Both the position numbers and the translations under genes were made by a program. Shown in pieces: positions 9,392 through 18,357 of a stretch of 64,000 nt of DNA. Each line of letters starts with the position of its first letter. Position 1 is the first letter of the stretch. Where the stretch lies: contig NZ_UGTA01000001.1 in assembly GCF_900454895.1 (NCBI RefSeq), forward strand, positions 1,736,001 to 1,800,000. Reading direction: 5' to 3'. The DNA is from Phocoenobacter uteri. Lineage in GTDB: Bacteria > Pseudomonadota > Gammaproteobacteria > Enterobacterales > Pasteurellaceae. Under the pieces are notes generated by a model. That model saw only the letters and a program-made list of their open reading frames with translations. It made no database searches and was not told where the DNA came from.

Positions 9392-10279
9392 TTAACGTTC
9401 GCTCATTATCTGTTTGATTTCAGAGGCTAATCGCTCATATCTAATTTTTAATGGCGAACCCGGACGATAAATCAAACCAATAGAACGGAAAGGTTTTGGC
9501 TCTTTAAAAGGAATATAATGCACTTGGTTCTCTGCATTTGGCTCAATCGCTAATTCAGGCATTAAGGTTATTCCCATATTAGCTGACACCATATTTCTTA
9601 ATGTTTCTAAACTTTTCGCTTTAAAGTGTTTATCTTCTTTTCCGCCTACTGATAAGCAATAACTCAATGCTTTATCTCGTAAGCAGTGACCATCTTCAAG
9701 TAGAAGCATTTCCTGTTCTGCTAAATCGGATAATGCAATTTCTTCTTTTTTTGCCCATTTGTGTTTATTAGAAACCGCGAGCTGAATTTTTTCATCAAAA
9801 ATAGGGACTTCAATAAAAGGGGCTGTTTCGTGGCAGAAAGCAGAAATACCACAATCAAGTTGTCCAGATTCTAATTGCTGAACAAGTTCTGATGTATGTA
9901 ATTCATACAAATAAAGCTCTAGTTTTGGAAATGCTTTGGATAAAAAAGGTAAAACAATAGGCGATAAATAAGGCATTAGTGTTGGAATAATACCAATGTG
10001 TAGTGGCCCAGACATCTCTTTGCCCTGATTACTTGCCATATCTTTGAATACTTTTATTTCTCGCAATACCACTTTAGCTTGTTCAACCAGCATCAATCCT
10101 GCTTGGGTAAATAATACTTTACGGCTGGTACGTTCAAGTAGTATAGTACCTAACTCATTTTCTAATTTTCTAATTTGACCACTTAATGTCGGCTGGCTCA
10201 CGTTGCAAGCGTCTGCCGCTTTACGGAAATGTTTAAACTCTGAAAGTGCAATTAGATATTCAAGATCACGAATATTCAT
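9392..10279 (-). CDS. oxyR: Hydrogen peroxide-sensing regulator OxyR
   Basis: A LysR-type activator of 295 residues. It has an N-terminal winged helix-turn-helix (about residues 1-60) and a C-terminal sensor domain. The two redox cysteines are visible at residues 199 and 208 in EDGHCLRDKALSYC, the same numbers as in E. coli OxyR, so the disulfide switch is intact. The start is preceded by AGAGGA. It is divergent from the pgdx peroxidase gene, and a CTAT-N7-ATAG motif lies between them. Confidence 0.96.
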   Translation of the reverse strand: MNIRDLEYLIALSEFKHFRKAADACNVSQPTLSGQIRKLENELGTILLERTSRKVLFTQAGLMLVEQAKVVLREIKVFKDMASNQGKEMSGPLHIGIIPTLMPYLSPIVLPFLSKAFPKLELYLYELHTSELVQQLESGQLDCGISAFCHETAPFIEVPIFDEKIQLAVSNKHKWAKKEEIALSDLAEQEMLLLEDGHCLRDKALSYCLSVGGKEDKHFKAKSLETLRNMVSANMGITLMPELAIEPNAENQVHYIPFKEPKPFRSIGLIYRPGSPLKIRYERLASEIKQIMSER

Positions 10280-10297
10280 AGAAATCCTCTATAAAAC

Positions 10298-10312
10298 CTA
10301 TTGATATAATAG
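10298..10312. promoter_or_regulatory. Probable OxyR operator core between oxyR and pgdx
   Basis: CTAT-TGATATA-ATAG matches the central half of the OxyR tetramer consensus ATAG-N7-CTAT-N7-ATAG-N7-CTAT with exact spacing. The outer two motifs are poor. It lies in the 109-base divergent region about 76 bases before the pgdx start, so it could serve both activation of pgdx and autoregulation of oxyR. Confidence 0.6.
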
Positions 10313-10388
10313 GCGACATTATGACATAAATCAGTGTAAAATAGTCAACAGTTTTTAATGAGAAACCTCAATAAATTAGGAGAAAATT

Positions 10389-11120
10389 ATGTCTTTACAA
10401 GATATTTCAGGTCAAAAAGTACCACAGGTTACCTTCCACACTCGTCAAGAAGACAACTGGGTTGATGTAACAACTAACGATATTTTTGCGGGTAAAACTG
10501 TAATCGTATTCTCATTACCAGGTGCATTCACACCAACTTGTTCTTCAACTCACTTACCTCGTTATAACGAATTAGCGAGCGAATTTGAAGCATTAGGTGT
10601 TGATGATATCTACTGTTTATCAGTAAATGATACTTTTGTAATGAATGCTTGGAAAGCAGATCAAGATGCAAAAAACATCAAAGTGATCCCAGACGGTAGC
10701 GGCGAATTTACTAAAGGTATGGGTATGTTAGTAAGCAAAGACGATTTAGGCTTCGGCGATCGTTCTTGGCGTTATTCTATGCTTGTGAAAGATGGCGTAA
10801 TTGAAAAAATGTTCATCGAACCACAAGAGCCAGGCGACCCATTCAAAGTATCTGACGCTGATACAATGATCAAATACTTAAAACCTGATTGGGAAGCAAA
10901 AGAGTCTGCATCAATCATCACTAAACCAGGTTGCCCATTCTGTACAAAAGCGAAAATGTTATTAGAAGAGCAAAACATTCCTTATGAAGAAATCATCTTA
11001 GGTCGTGATGCAACTATGACTTCTGTTCGTGCAATCACTGGTCGTGCAACAGCACCACAAGTATTTATCGGTGGAAAACACATCGGTGGATATGACGATT
11101 TAGCAAAACACTTTGCATAA
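10389..11120 (+). CDS. Peroxiredoxin-glutaredoxin fusion (hybrid Prx5)
   Basis: Reduces peroxides with glutathione in one polypeptide. Residues 1 to about 165 are a Prx5-type peroxiredoxin with the peroxidatic Cys51 in PGAFTPTCSSTH. From about residue 172 a glutaredoxin domain carries the CPFC active site, Cys182 and Cys185. 243 residues is the length of the Haemophilus influenzae PGdx. A strong TAGGAG site precedes the ATG. Its place across from oxyR indicates OxyR-dependent induction. Confidence 0.95.
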   Translation: MSLQDISGQKVPQVTFHTRQEDNWVDVTTNDIFAGKTVIVFSLPGAFTPTCSSTHLPRYNELASEFEALGVDDIYCLSVNDTFVMNAWKADQDAKNIKVIPDGSGEFTKGMGMLVSKDDLGFGDRSWRYSMLVKDGVIEKMFIEPQEPGDPFKVSDADTMIKYLKPDWEAKESASIITKPGCPFCTKAKMLLEEQNIPYEEIILGRDATMTSVRAITGRATAPQVFIGGKHIGGYDDLAKHFA

Positions 11121-11150
11121 TCGATAATAATTAAGTAATAACTTAAAATT

Positions 11151-11189
11151 AAAAATCTCAAATACCTTAATAAGTATTTGAGATTTTTT
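11151..11189 (+). terminator. Terminator after pgdx
   Basis: The stem AAAAATCTCAAATAC / GTATTTGAGATTTTTT with a T run lies 31 bases after the pgdx stop. The A-rich left arm may also stop the convergent HAD gene. Confidence 0.8.
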
Positions 11190-11210
11190 CATAGAAAAAA
11201 GTAAGATAGC

Positions 11211-12017
11211 CTAAACTATCCCCAACTCCTGTAACGCAAATAAAATACCATCCTGTTCAATATTTTTTGTGACAAAATCTGCTAACTCTTTAAGTTGTGG
11301 CTCACCATTGCCCATTGCAACACCTAAACCAACACTTTTCATCATTTCAAGATCATTTAAGCCATCACCAAATGCCATCGCATTTTTCATATCAATATTC
11401 AAATGTTGCAATACATCACTAATGCCTTTTGCCTTAGAATTTGCTTTCACTAAAATATCCACTGCATCAGCGTGCCAACGCACTTCTTTTAAATCATCAC
11501 TGAAAATACCTGAATTTAGCACTTCTTCTGCCTGAGATTGTGGATAAAACGCTAACATTTGCATAATATCGTTATGCTTATAAAAATCAGGATCGACTAA
11601 ATAATTTTCTTGAATTGGAGGAACAGAACGCTGAACTTCTGGGGTATCTTTGGACACAGCAATCCATTCATTCGACACAAATGCATACTCAATATTTAAT
11701 GCTTTAAGCTGCTCAATAACCTCTTCAATACGCTCGGTTGTCATTGGATATTTACTAATCACTTGATTTTTATACTGATTATATTGTCCGTTGATGGTTA
11801 CCAAAAGCTCAAAACCATTATCATTCACTAAAGGTCTTAAAGGTTTTGGAAATGCCCCAAAGCATCGCCCTGTCGCAATCGCAGGAATAATACCCTTTGC
11901 TTTTAATTTTGGTAGCACATCATTGATAATACTTTCAGGAATACGTGTTTCTTTTTTATAATAGAGGGTATCATCAATATCAAAAAAAACGATTTTTATC
12001 TGGTTTTCTAAATTCAT
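11211..12017 (-). CDS. HAD-superfamily sugar phosphatase, Cof type
   Basis: 268 residues from the Met at 12017, which has an AAGGAG site six bases upstream. A further in-frame start at 12071 lacks one. The first HAD motif is FFDIDDTL at about residue 12, a central C2B cap follows, then the conserved Lys, and the final motif GDGLNDLEMM binds magnesium. Cof-type enzymes hydrolyse sugar phosphates and flavin or pyridoxal phosphates. The substrate cannot be assigned. Confidence 0.85.
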   Translation of the reverse strand: MNLENQIKIVFFDIDDTLYYKKETRIPESIINDVLPKLKAKGIIPAIATGRCFGAFPKPLRPLVNDNGFELLVTINGQYNQYKNQVISKYPMTTERIEEVIEQLKALNIEYAFVSNEWIAVSKDTPEVQRSVPPIQENYLVDPDFYKHNDIMQMLAFYPQSQAEEVLNSGIFSDDLKEVRWHADAVDILVKANSKAKGISDVLQHLNIDMKNAMAFGDGLNDLEMMKSVGLGVAMGNGEPQLKELADFVTKNIEQDGILFALQELGIV

Positions 12018-12078
12018 ACTTTCTCCTTGTGTAATCTGCGATATTTTAGGCTTTTTCTCGATCAAGATCACAAAAATA

Positions 12079-12110
12079 TGCGACTTTTTTGATTTTCATT
12101 CTAGTAAAAT
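12079..12110 (+). promoter_or_regulatory. Weak CRP-S-like site and -10 box before comF
   Basis: TGCGA-N6-TGATT at 12079-12094 matches only the left half of the competence CRP-S consensus TGCGA-N6-TCGCA. TAAAAT at 12105-12110 could be the -10. In H. influenzae comF belongs to the Sxy/CRP regulon, which is the only reason to consider this partial match. Confidence 0.3.
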
Positions 12111-12135
12111 TGCTTCATTTTCATTGAGTATCAAA

Positions 12136-12813
12136 ATGAATTTCGCTCAATTTCGTTGTTTTCATTGTGAAAAACCCTTAGCGATTACTTCGCACGGATT
12201 TTGTTGTCGCTGTTATCAACAGCTCCCAATCACGCCTTATTGTGGACAGTGTGGCTCAATCTTATTAGAAAACAGTATCGGCTGTGGAAATTGCATTAAA
12301 GATGAACCCAAATGGGATCGTTTTTTGCAAATCTGTTGGTATAAAGCACCGCTTAATCATTGGATTGCAGACTTCAAATTTCATCAAAAATATGATTTGG
12401 ATAACGCATTAGCCAGATTACTGTTACTTGCCGTAAAAAACGCGCAACGAGAACATTCTCTACTGTTACCAGAAGTAATAATCCCTGTGCCACTGCACTG
12501 GAAACGTCATTTTAAGCGAGGTTATAATCAAGCGGAATTATTAGCGATTCCTTTAGCAAAATGGCTAAACATTCCTTGTGATACCCAAAGTTTGACGCGT
12601 ATTCGTCACACCCAACCACAACGTGAATTATCCGCCAAAGAACGTCGCCATAATCTTAAAAAAGCGTTTTGTTATCAACCGATTAAACATTATCGCCGTG
12701 TTGCTGTTATTGATGATGTCGTTACCACAGGTTCAACCATTAACGCAATTTGCTGTGAATTACGTAAACAAGGAGTGAAAGAAATTCAAGTGTGGGCGTT
12801 GTGTCGAGCATGA
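12136..12813 (+). CDS. comF: Competence protein ComF (phosphoribosyltransferase-like)
   Basis: 225 residues from the ATG at 12136 (a TTG at 12124 is a less likely start). The N-terminus has two CxxC pairs (CFHCEKP and CGQCGS...CGNC) that probably bind zinc. The C-terminal half is a PRTase fold with VIDDVVTTGSTI, the PRPP-binding loop. ComF is needed for natural transformation, for moving DNA across the inner membrane. A near-match uptake signal is embedded near 12530. It is convergent with rlmB. Confidence 0.92.
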   Translation: MNFAQFRCFHCEKPLAITSHGFCCRCYQQLPITPYCGQCGSILLENSIGCGNCIKDEPKWDRFLQICWYKAPLNHWIADFKFHQKYDLDNALARLLLLAVKNAQREHSLLLPEVIIPVPLHWKRHFKRGYNQAELLAIPLAKWLNIPCDTQSLTRIRHTQPQRELSAKERRHNLKKAFCYQPIKHYRRVAVIDDVVTTGSTINAICCELRKQGVKEIQVWALCRA

Positions 12814-12848
12814 TTTGTATAAATAATATTTTTGCAAATTTTAAAATA

Positions 12849-12876
12849 AAAATGACCGCTTAAAAGCGATCATTTT
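12849..12876. terminator. Bidirectional terminator between comF and rlmB
   Basis: The arms AAAATGACCGCT / AGCGATCATTTT have one mismatch and include an uptake-signal core. They lie between two convergent genes. Confidence 0.65.
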
Positions 12877-12885
12877 ATTAGAAAA

Positions 12886-13623
12886 TTAGAGTGTCAAATT
12901 CTGCCTTACAATTTCAAACAAGCAAACCCCTGTCGCCACAGAAACATTCAGCGATGAAACCGATCCCGCCATTGGGATACTAATTAGCTGATCGCAATGT
13001 TCACGGGTTAAACGACGCATTCCTTCGCCTTCTGCTCCCATTACTAAGGCAACCGCCCCTGTTAATTTTGCTTGATAAAGATTTTCAGTAGCTTCACCTG
13101 CTGTGCCAACAATCCAAATGTGCTTTTCTTTTAATTCTCGCAATGTGCGAGCAAGATTAGTCACACGAATTAGCGGTACGGTTTCCGCTGCACCGCACGC
13201 GACTTTACGTGCTACTGAGGTTAATTGAGCCGATTTATCTTTTGGTACGATCACTGCATCAACACCCGCAGCATCTGCTGTTCGTAAACACGCACCCAAA
13301 TTATGCGGGTCGGTAATGCCATCTAAAACCAATAAAAACGGCTGTGGTTTTTGCTCGATTAAAGCGGCAAGATCTTGCTCGTTTAAGTCCTTAGTTGGTA
13401 CAATTTTAGCGATAATTCCTTGATGGACTTCATCTTGGGCTTTTTTATCTAAGGTGTTGCGGTTTACCCATTGGGTTGTGATTCCATAATCTTTCAACTG
13501 TTTTAATAACGGTTGTAAGCGTTTATCTTCACGCCCTTTTAATACAAAAACTTCAATCAAACGCTCTGGGGCGTTTTTTAAAAATGATTCCACCGCGTGG
13601 ATACCATAAATATGTTCACTCAT
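12886..13623 (-). CDS. rlmB: 23S rRNA (Gm2251) 2'-O-methyltransferase
   Basis: A SpoU/TrmH-family methyltransferase of 245 residues, the E. coli RlmB size. There is an N-terminal L30e-like substrate-binding domain, then the knotted SPOUT domain with LVLDGITDPHNLGACLRTA, VMGAEGEGM and the C-terminal SLNVSVATGV. The start codon overlaps the stop of the upstream acyl-CoA synthetase gene by one base (TAATG), so the two are translationally coupled. Confidence 0.94.
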   Translation of the reverse strand: MSEHIYGIHAVESFLKNAPERLIEVFVLKGREDKRLQPLLKQLKDYGITTQWVNRNTLDKKAQDEVHQGIIAKIVPTKDLNEQDLAALIEQKPQPFLLVLDGITDPHNLGACLRTADAAGVDAVIVPKDKSAQLTSVARKVACGAAETVPLIRVTNLARTLRELKEKHIWIVGTAGEATENLYQAKLTGAVALVMGAEGEGMRRLTREHCDQLISIPMAGSVSSLNVSVATGVCLFEIVRQNLTL

Positions 13624-15464
13624 TATTTTTTGTCCTGTTCTTTTTCAGAAGTCTCTTTTTCTTCTTTTTTGTGTCCGATATATTCGTTATACATTTCTTC
13701 AATATGATGTTTATAACGCTCTAAAATGACTTTACGACGTAATTTTAACGTCGGGGTGATTTCTTCCATTTTGGCACTAAATTCTTCTGAAAGTAACGTA
13801 AATTTTTTCACTTGTTCAAAATGTGCCAACTCTTTTTGTAATTCATTGATACGATTTTCAAAAAAATGCACAATTTCAGAATTTTTTATTAGCTCTAAAC
13901 GGTTTTGATATTTAATATTAAGCTGTTCCGCCAGTTCTTCCAATGCATCAAAACTTGGTACAACAAGGGCTGAAACGTATTTTTTGGCATCCGCCACGAC
14001 GGCAATTTGCTCAATAAATTTATCCTTACCAATTTTACCTTCAATATATTGTGGTGCAATATATTTTCCGTTTGAGGTTTTCATTAGCTCTTTGAGGCGA
14101 TCCGTAATATATAAATTGCCATACTCGTCAATCTCGCCTGCGTCCCCTGTTTTTAAGAAACCATCTTCGGTAAAGGTTTCCGCTGTTTCCTGTGGCTTTT
14201 TGTAATAGCCTTTCATTACAATGCCACCACGTACTAAAATTTCATTATCTTCACCAATTTTGACTTCCACATTTGGCATAACTTTGCCGATAGAATTACT
14301 CTTAAAACCCTTTTGTTCCCAACAAGATACCGTTGCGGTGGTTTCTGTCATTCCATAACCTGTGATGAGGTTAATACCGATAGAATGGAAAAATTCAGCG
14401 ATTGTTGGTTCTAATTTCGCACCGCCACAAGGTAACATTCTCACCCGTCCGCCTAGTAATGCTCTTAATTTTGAAAGCACCAATTTATCCGCAAGTTTAT
14501 AACGTGCTTTTAACCACAGCGAATGTTGATCTTTTTGTAAACTTTGTTCACCAATGCTAATCGCCCAATTAAATAATTTTTTGCGAGATGGTGAGGCTTT
14601 ATCTACTTTATCCCAAATCGCAGCATACATTTTTTCATATAAACGAGGCACTGCACACATCAAGGTCGGCTTAGTTTCAGCCAATGCAGAACGCACTTCA
14701 TTGGTATCTTCCAAATAGCAAATTACTGCCCCTTTATGCAACATATAAGCAGACCACGCACGTTCATAAACGTGAGAGAAAGGCAAAAAAGCAAGGGAAA
14801 CATCGTGATAATCGATAGGAAGTAAGGCTAAATCGTGGCTTTGGAATTGATGAGCAAGATTAGAATGCGTTAGCATTACGCCCTTCGGCTCGCCTGTCGT
14901 ACCTGATGTATAAATTAACGTAAAAAGATCATCTAAATTTTTAGTTGCAAGACGTTGCTCAAATTCCTGTTGATCGGCATTTTCACCTAATGCAATAAAA
15001 TCTTGCCATTCAATAATCAAGTCATTCTCAGCATATTGCAATCCTTCTTTCATCAACACAATTTTAGTTAATGCAGTGCAATTTTCTGCCACCGTTAAAA
15101 TAGCATCGAGTTGTGGCTGATCCCCCACAAACAAAATTTCAACATCAGCATTATTAAGGATATATTCTGCCTGCTTTGGTGTATTCGTTGCATAAATTGG
15201 CACGGTAATCGCACGTAATTGCAAGGTCGCAATATCTACAATCGTCCAATTTGGCATATTGTGAGCAAAAATACCGACTTTATCCTGAATACCAATGCCT
15301 TGATTCAGTAATGCTAATGAAAGCTGATCTAATTTTTGTTGAAATTTAGCCCACGAAATATCTTGCCACGTGTTGTTTTCTTTAAAACGTAATGCACAAC
15401 GCGTCGGGTGACTTTCCGCTTGCTGTCGTACACGATTAACGATATGGAGATCTAATAAATTCAT
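13623..15464 (-). CDS. Long-chain acyl-CoA synthetase (AMP-forming)
   Basis: 613 residues of the ANL adenylating family. The AMP-binding P-loop is YTSGTTGEPKGV, followed by GYGMTET, and KTGDAGEID before ITDRLKELMKTSNGKYI. It activates long-chain fatty acids to CoA thioesters. It resembles the FAA1/FadD15 branch more than E. coli FadD, judged by length and the Lys-rich C-terminal tail. It is co-transcribed with rlmB downstream, a pairing with no obvious metabolic logic. Confidence 0.88.
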   Translation of the reverse strand: MNLLDLHIVNRVRQQAESHPTRCALRFKENNTWQDISWAKFQQKLDQLSLALLNQGIGIQDKVGIFAHNMPNWTIVDIATLQLRAITVPIYATNTPKQAEYILNNADVEILFVGDQPQLDAILTVAENCTALTKIVLMKEGLQYAENDLIIEWQDFIALGENADQQEFEQRLATKNLDDLFTLIYTSGTTGEPKGVMLTHSNLAHQFQSHDLALLPIDYHDVSLAFLPFSHVYERAWSAYMLHKGAVICYLEDTNEVRSALAETKPTLMCAVPRLYEKMYAAIWDKVDKASPSRKKLFNWAISIGEQSLQKDQHSLWLKARYKLADKLVLSKLRALLGGRVRMLPCGGAKLEPTIAEFFHSIGINLITGYGMTETTATVSCWEQKGFKSNSIGKVMPNVEVKIGEDNEILVRGGIVMKGYYKKPQETAETFTEDGFLKTGDAGEIDEYGNLYITDRLKELMKTSNGKYIAPQYIEGKIGKDKFIEQIAVVADAKKYVSALVVPSFDALEELAEQLNIKYQNRLELIKNSEIVHFFENRINELQKELAHFEQVKKFTLLSEEFSAKMEEITPTLKLRRKVILERYKHHIEEMYNEYIGHKKEEKETSEKEQDKK

Positions 15465-15590
15465 AATGTTCTTTCTACTAAAATTAAGGACAAAAACGTT
15501 TGCAATATAACTTTTTCTTATAAAAAAAGCGAGTAAGAATTTATTTTTGCAAAAAACAAAATAAATCTTACCGCTTAATAGTCAATAGAA

Positions 15591-16901
15591 TCAATGTTTT
15601 ACTAATAACTTATTGAGGTCGGGCAAGCTGTTATTCGTTAATTTTTGAATGATATAGAACAAAATCGTTGCCCCAATCGCTGCAACGCTTAAATCAACAA
15701 AAAGCGTCACTAAAATGGTCAAGACAATCAAAGGAATATCTTTTTTAGACAATAATGCTTTACGCCCTAACATAATTTTCCATAACTCTCTGATCACGAC
15801 ACGATCCAATACATCATAGCCGACTTTAAACAGCACGCCGATAAAGACCGCTTTTGGAATTAAACTGATCCAATCAAGGAATACAAAGATTTCCACAATC
15901 ACAAAGGCCCCAACTAAAATCCCTGCAAAGCGTGAGGTTGCCCCCTCTTTTAAAATAAGCACAGAACGGATAGTTGCCTGAGCCCCCGGTAAACCACCAA
16001 GCAATGCGGCTGCCGCATTAGCAATACCCTGTGCGACGAGTTCACGGTTACGCTGAGTGTCCTCGCCACTGATTTTATCAATGACCAATGCCGTCATTAA
16101 GGTATCCAAATAGCATAATAAGGCTAACTGAAACGCCAATGGCGCAGCAAACAGCAACAATTCAAAAGAGATATGGGTTGGAATTTGCGACTGTACCCAT
16201 TCACCGATAGAAACCGAAAGGATATTACTATCAATATTGATCGTTTCAATTGGAATATTAAATAAATGCACTAAAATCGTCCCAATAATAATCGCCATTA
16301 AAGTCGCTGGGAAGAACGCTAAAATACGTTGAAAGGTTTTATTTCTGATTTTAGGGAACAACAGGATAATCGCTAAGGTAAGCAATGCAATACCCGAATT
16401 CAGCAATGCTGTTTTATCAAATGTCCAAAGATCATCAACCACAAAAAGTTGTTTAATTTGCCCAATCCAAATTAAGATCGCAATCCCCGACATAAAGCCT
16501 GAAATCACACTGTTTGGGATCCATTTAATTAAATTACCGGCACGAAACAATGCGGCGAGTCCGAGCATTAAACCGCTTAAAATCACCGTAAAATTAAAGA
16601 GTTGATTGATTGTCATTCCATCAAGCTGACTCGCACTCAACTGCTCTGCTGAAACTAATACGGCAATCGCCACCGCCGACATTGGGGCAGTCGGACCAGA
16701 ACATTGAATACGTGTTCCCCCAAATAACGAAGTAACAAAAGCGATCACGCCCGCCGCAATCATACCTGATAACGCACCACGTCCAGATAACAAACCAAAA
16801 GACGCACCTAAACTTAACGCAACAAAACTCACCACAAGGGCAGCCATTATGTTGGTGTACAAACCAGAAATTGAAAAATTATTTTTAGATAAAGGTTTCA
16901 T
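15591..16901 (-). CDS. SulP-family inorganic anion permease
   Basis: 436 residues from the ATG at 16901, with a TTG nine bases further upstream as the alternative. About twelve hydrophobic helices cover the whole protein, and the SulP signature region TRIQCSGPTAPMSAV is near residue 65. The usual C-terminal STAS domain is absent, so this is a core-only SulP. Such proteins carry sulfate, bicarbonate or dicarboxylates, and the substrate cannot be told here. It stands alone between fadD-like and obgE. Confidence 0.82.
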   Translation of the reverse strand: MKPLSKNNFSISGLYTNIMAALVVSFVALSLGASFGLLSGRGALSGMIAAGVIAFVTSLFGGTRIQCSGPTAPMSAVAIAVLVSAEQLSASQLDGMTINQLFNFTVILSGLMLGLAALFRAGNLIKWIPNSVISGFMSGIAILIWIGQIKQLFVVDDLWTFDKTALLNSGIALLTLAIILLFPKIRNKTFQRILAFFPATLMAIIIGTILVHLFNIPIETINIDSNILSVSIGEWVQSQIPTHISFELLLFAAPLAFQLALLCYLDTLMTALVIDKISGEDTQRNRELVAQGIANAAAALLGGLPGAQATIRSVLILKEGATSRFAGILVGAFVIVEIFVFLDWISLIPKAVFIGVLFKVGYDVLDRVVIRELWKIMLGRKALLSKKDIPLIVLTILVTLFVDLSVAAIGATILFYIIQKLTNNSLPDLNKLLVKH

Positions 16902-17113
16902 AATAGTCAAATGTTATAAAATAAATGAGGAACAGTGAAAAGATTGAAATTTAATCACAAGAGTGCGTATTATACGCTTAAAAAGTATGAAAAAAAGTGT
17001 ATTTCTGATTTTTACATAAAAACGAGATAAATTGTTTTACCTCAACAGTAAGAATCCACTAAATTTGCAAATTTTCGATCAAATATGACCGCTTAGTTTA
17101 TTAAAAAATGGAT

Positions 17114-17156
17114 AAAAAAACGTGTTAATTCCAATTTGGATTAACACGTTTTTTTA
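17114..17156 (-). terminator. Terminator after obgE
   Basis: The long stem AACGTGTTAATTCCAA / TTGGATTAACACGTT has an A run on the left that gives a T run on the minus strand, and T residues on the right. It ends the rplU-rpmA-DMT-obgE unit. Confidence 0.85.
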
Positions 17157-17176
17157 TATTTTATACTGAGAAAATA

Positions 17177-18343
17177 TTAAGGTTTGTAAATGATTTCTAC
17201 GCCTTCTTCATCTTCCTCAGACCAATCATCGTCCCAGTCATCTTCAGTGATAGGATTTTGCATTGCTTGATTATGATAATCTTCCCATTTGAATTCAACT
17301 TCGGTTTTCGCTTGTTGTTCTTCTTCAACTTCACGAGGGTTAGCTTCAATAAAGTCCATAATATTATTGGTTAGTGCTGATACATTATGCCCTGTTGCAG
17401 CTGAAATAATGTAGTAATCGCCTTCCCAACCGAGTTTTTCAACGATTTCTTTAGCACGTTGTTGGGCTTCTTCTTCGCCAATGACGTCACATTTATTGAA
17501 AACTAACCATTGTGGTTTATCCGCTAATTTTTCGCTGTATTGATATAGTTCTGATTCAATAATAGCGATGTTATCCGCTGGATCGGTCTCATCAACAGGC
17601 ATAATATCGACAAGATGTAATAATACACGACAACGCTCTAAGTGTTTTAAGAAACGGATACCTAACCCTGTTCCTTCAGACGCCCCTTCGATTAAACCAG
17701 GAATATCTGCTACCACAAAACTACGATCGCCACTAACACGTGCCACACCTAGACTTGGTACTAAGGTCGTAAATGGATAATCCGCCACTTTTGGTTTTGC
17801 AGCAGAGACACTACGAATAAACGTTGATTTACCTGCGTTTGGTAAGCCAAGCATACCAACGTCAGCTAATAGCATCAATTCGAGCATTAAATCACGTTTC
17901 TCGCCTTCTGTACCATTGGTTTTTTGGCGAGGAGTACGGTTTACCGATGATTTAAAACGCGCGTTTCCTAAACCGTGAAAACCACCTTTGGCGATCAATA
18001 ATTTCATTCCGTGTCTGGTTAAATCACCAATCACTTCTTTGGTGTCGTTATCTATCGCTCTAGTTCCTACTGGTACACGTAATGTGATATCGTTACCTCT
18101 AGCACCCGTACAGTTTGCACTGCGTCCATTTTGCCCACGTTCAGCGGCATAGCGTTTTGTGAAACGATAGTCAATTAAGGTATTTAAGTTTTCATCTGCA
18201 ATTAAATAAACATCACCACCATCACCGCCATCGCCTCCATCAGGACCACCTTTTGGGATAAATTTTTCACGGCGAAAACTCACACAACCGTTCCCGCCAT
18301 CTCCTGCTTCAATTCTTACAAGAGCCTCATCAATAAATTTCAT
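17177..18343 (-). CDS. obgE: GTPase Obg
   Basis: 388 residues. The glycine-rich Obg fold comes first (FIDEALVRIEAGDGGNG...GGDGGDGG), then the G domain with GLPNAGKST near residue 166, DIPGLIEGAS and NKCD, and an acidic C-terminal tail rich in Asp/Glu. ObgE is an essential GTPase of 50S assembly and stress response. AGGAG precedes the ATG. It is the last gene of the rplU-rpmA-DMT-obgE cluster, the same order as in E. coli. Confidence 0.97.
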   Translation of the reverse strand: MKFIDEALVRIEAGDGGNGCVSFRREKFIPKGGPDGGDGGDGGDVYLIADENLNTLIDYRFTKRYAAERGQNGRSANCTGARGNDITLRVPVGTRAIDNDTKEVIGDLTRHGMKLLIAKGGFHGLGNARFKSSVNRTPRQKTNGTEGEKRDLMLELMLLADVGMLGLPNAGKSTFIRSVSAAKPKVADYPFTTLVPSLGVARVSGDRSFVVADIPGLIEGASEGTGLGIRFLKHLERCRVLLHLVDIMPVDETDPADNIAIIESELYQYSEKLADKPQWLVFNKCDVIGEEEAQQRAKEIVEKLGWEGDYYIISAATGHNVSALTNNIMDFIEANPREVEEEQQAKTEVEFKWEDYHNQAMQNPITEDDWDDDWSEEDEEGVEIIYKP

Positions 18344-18357
18344 TTTTACTCCTAAAA

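Noticed and set aside
12079..12094. Strong CRP-S site at comF
   Set aside because: Only the left half TGCGA fits; the right half TGATT does not. Listed only as a weak regulatory feature.
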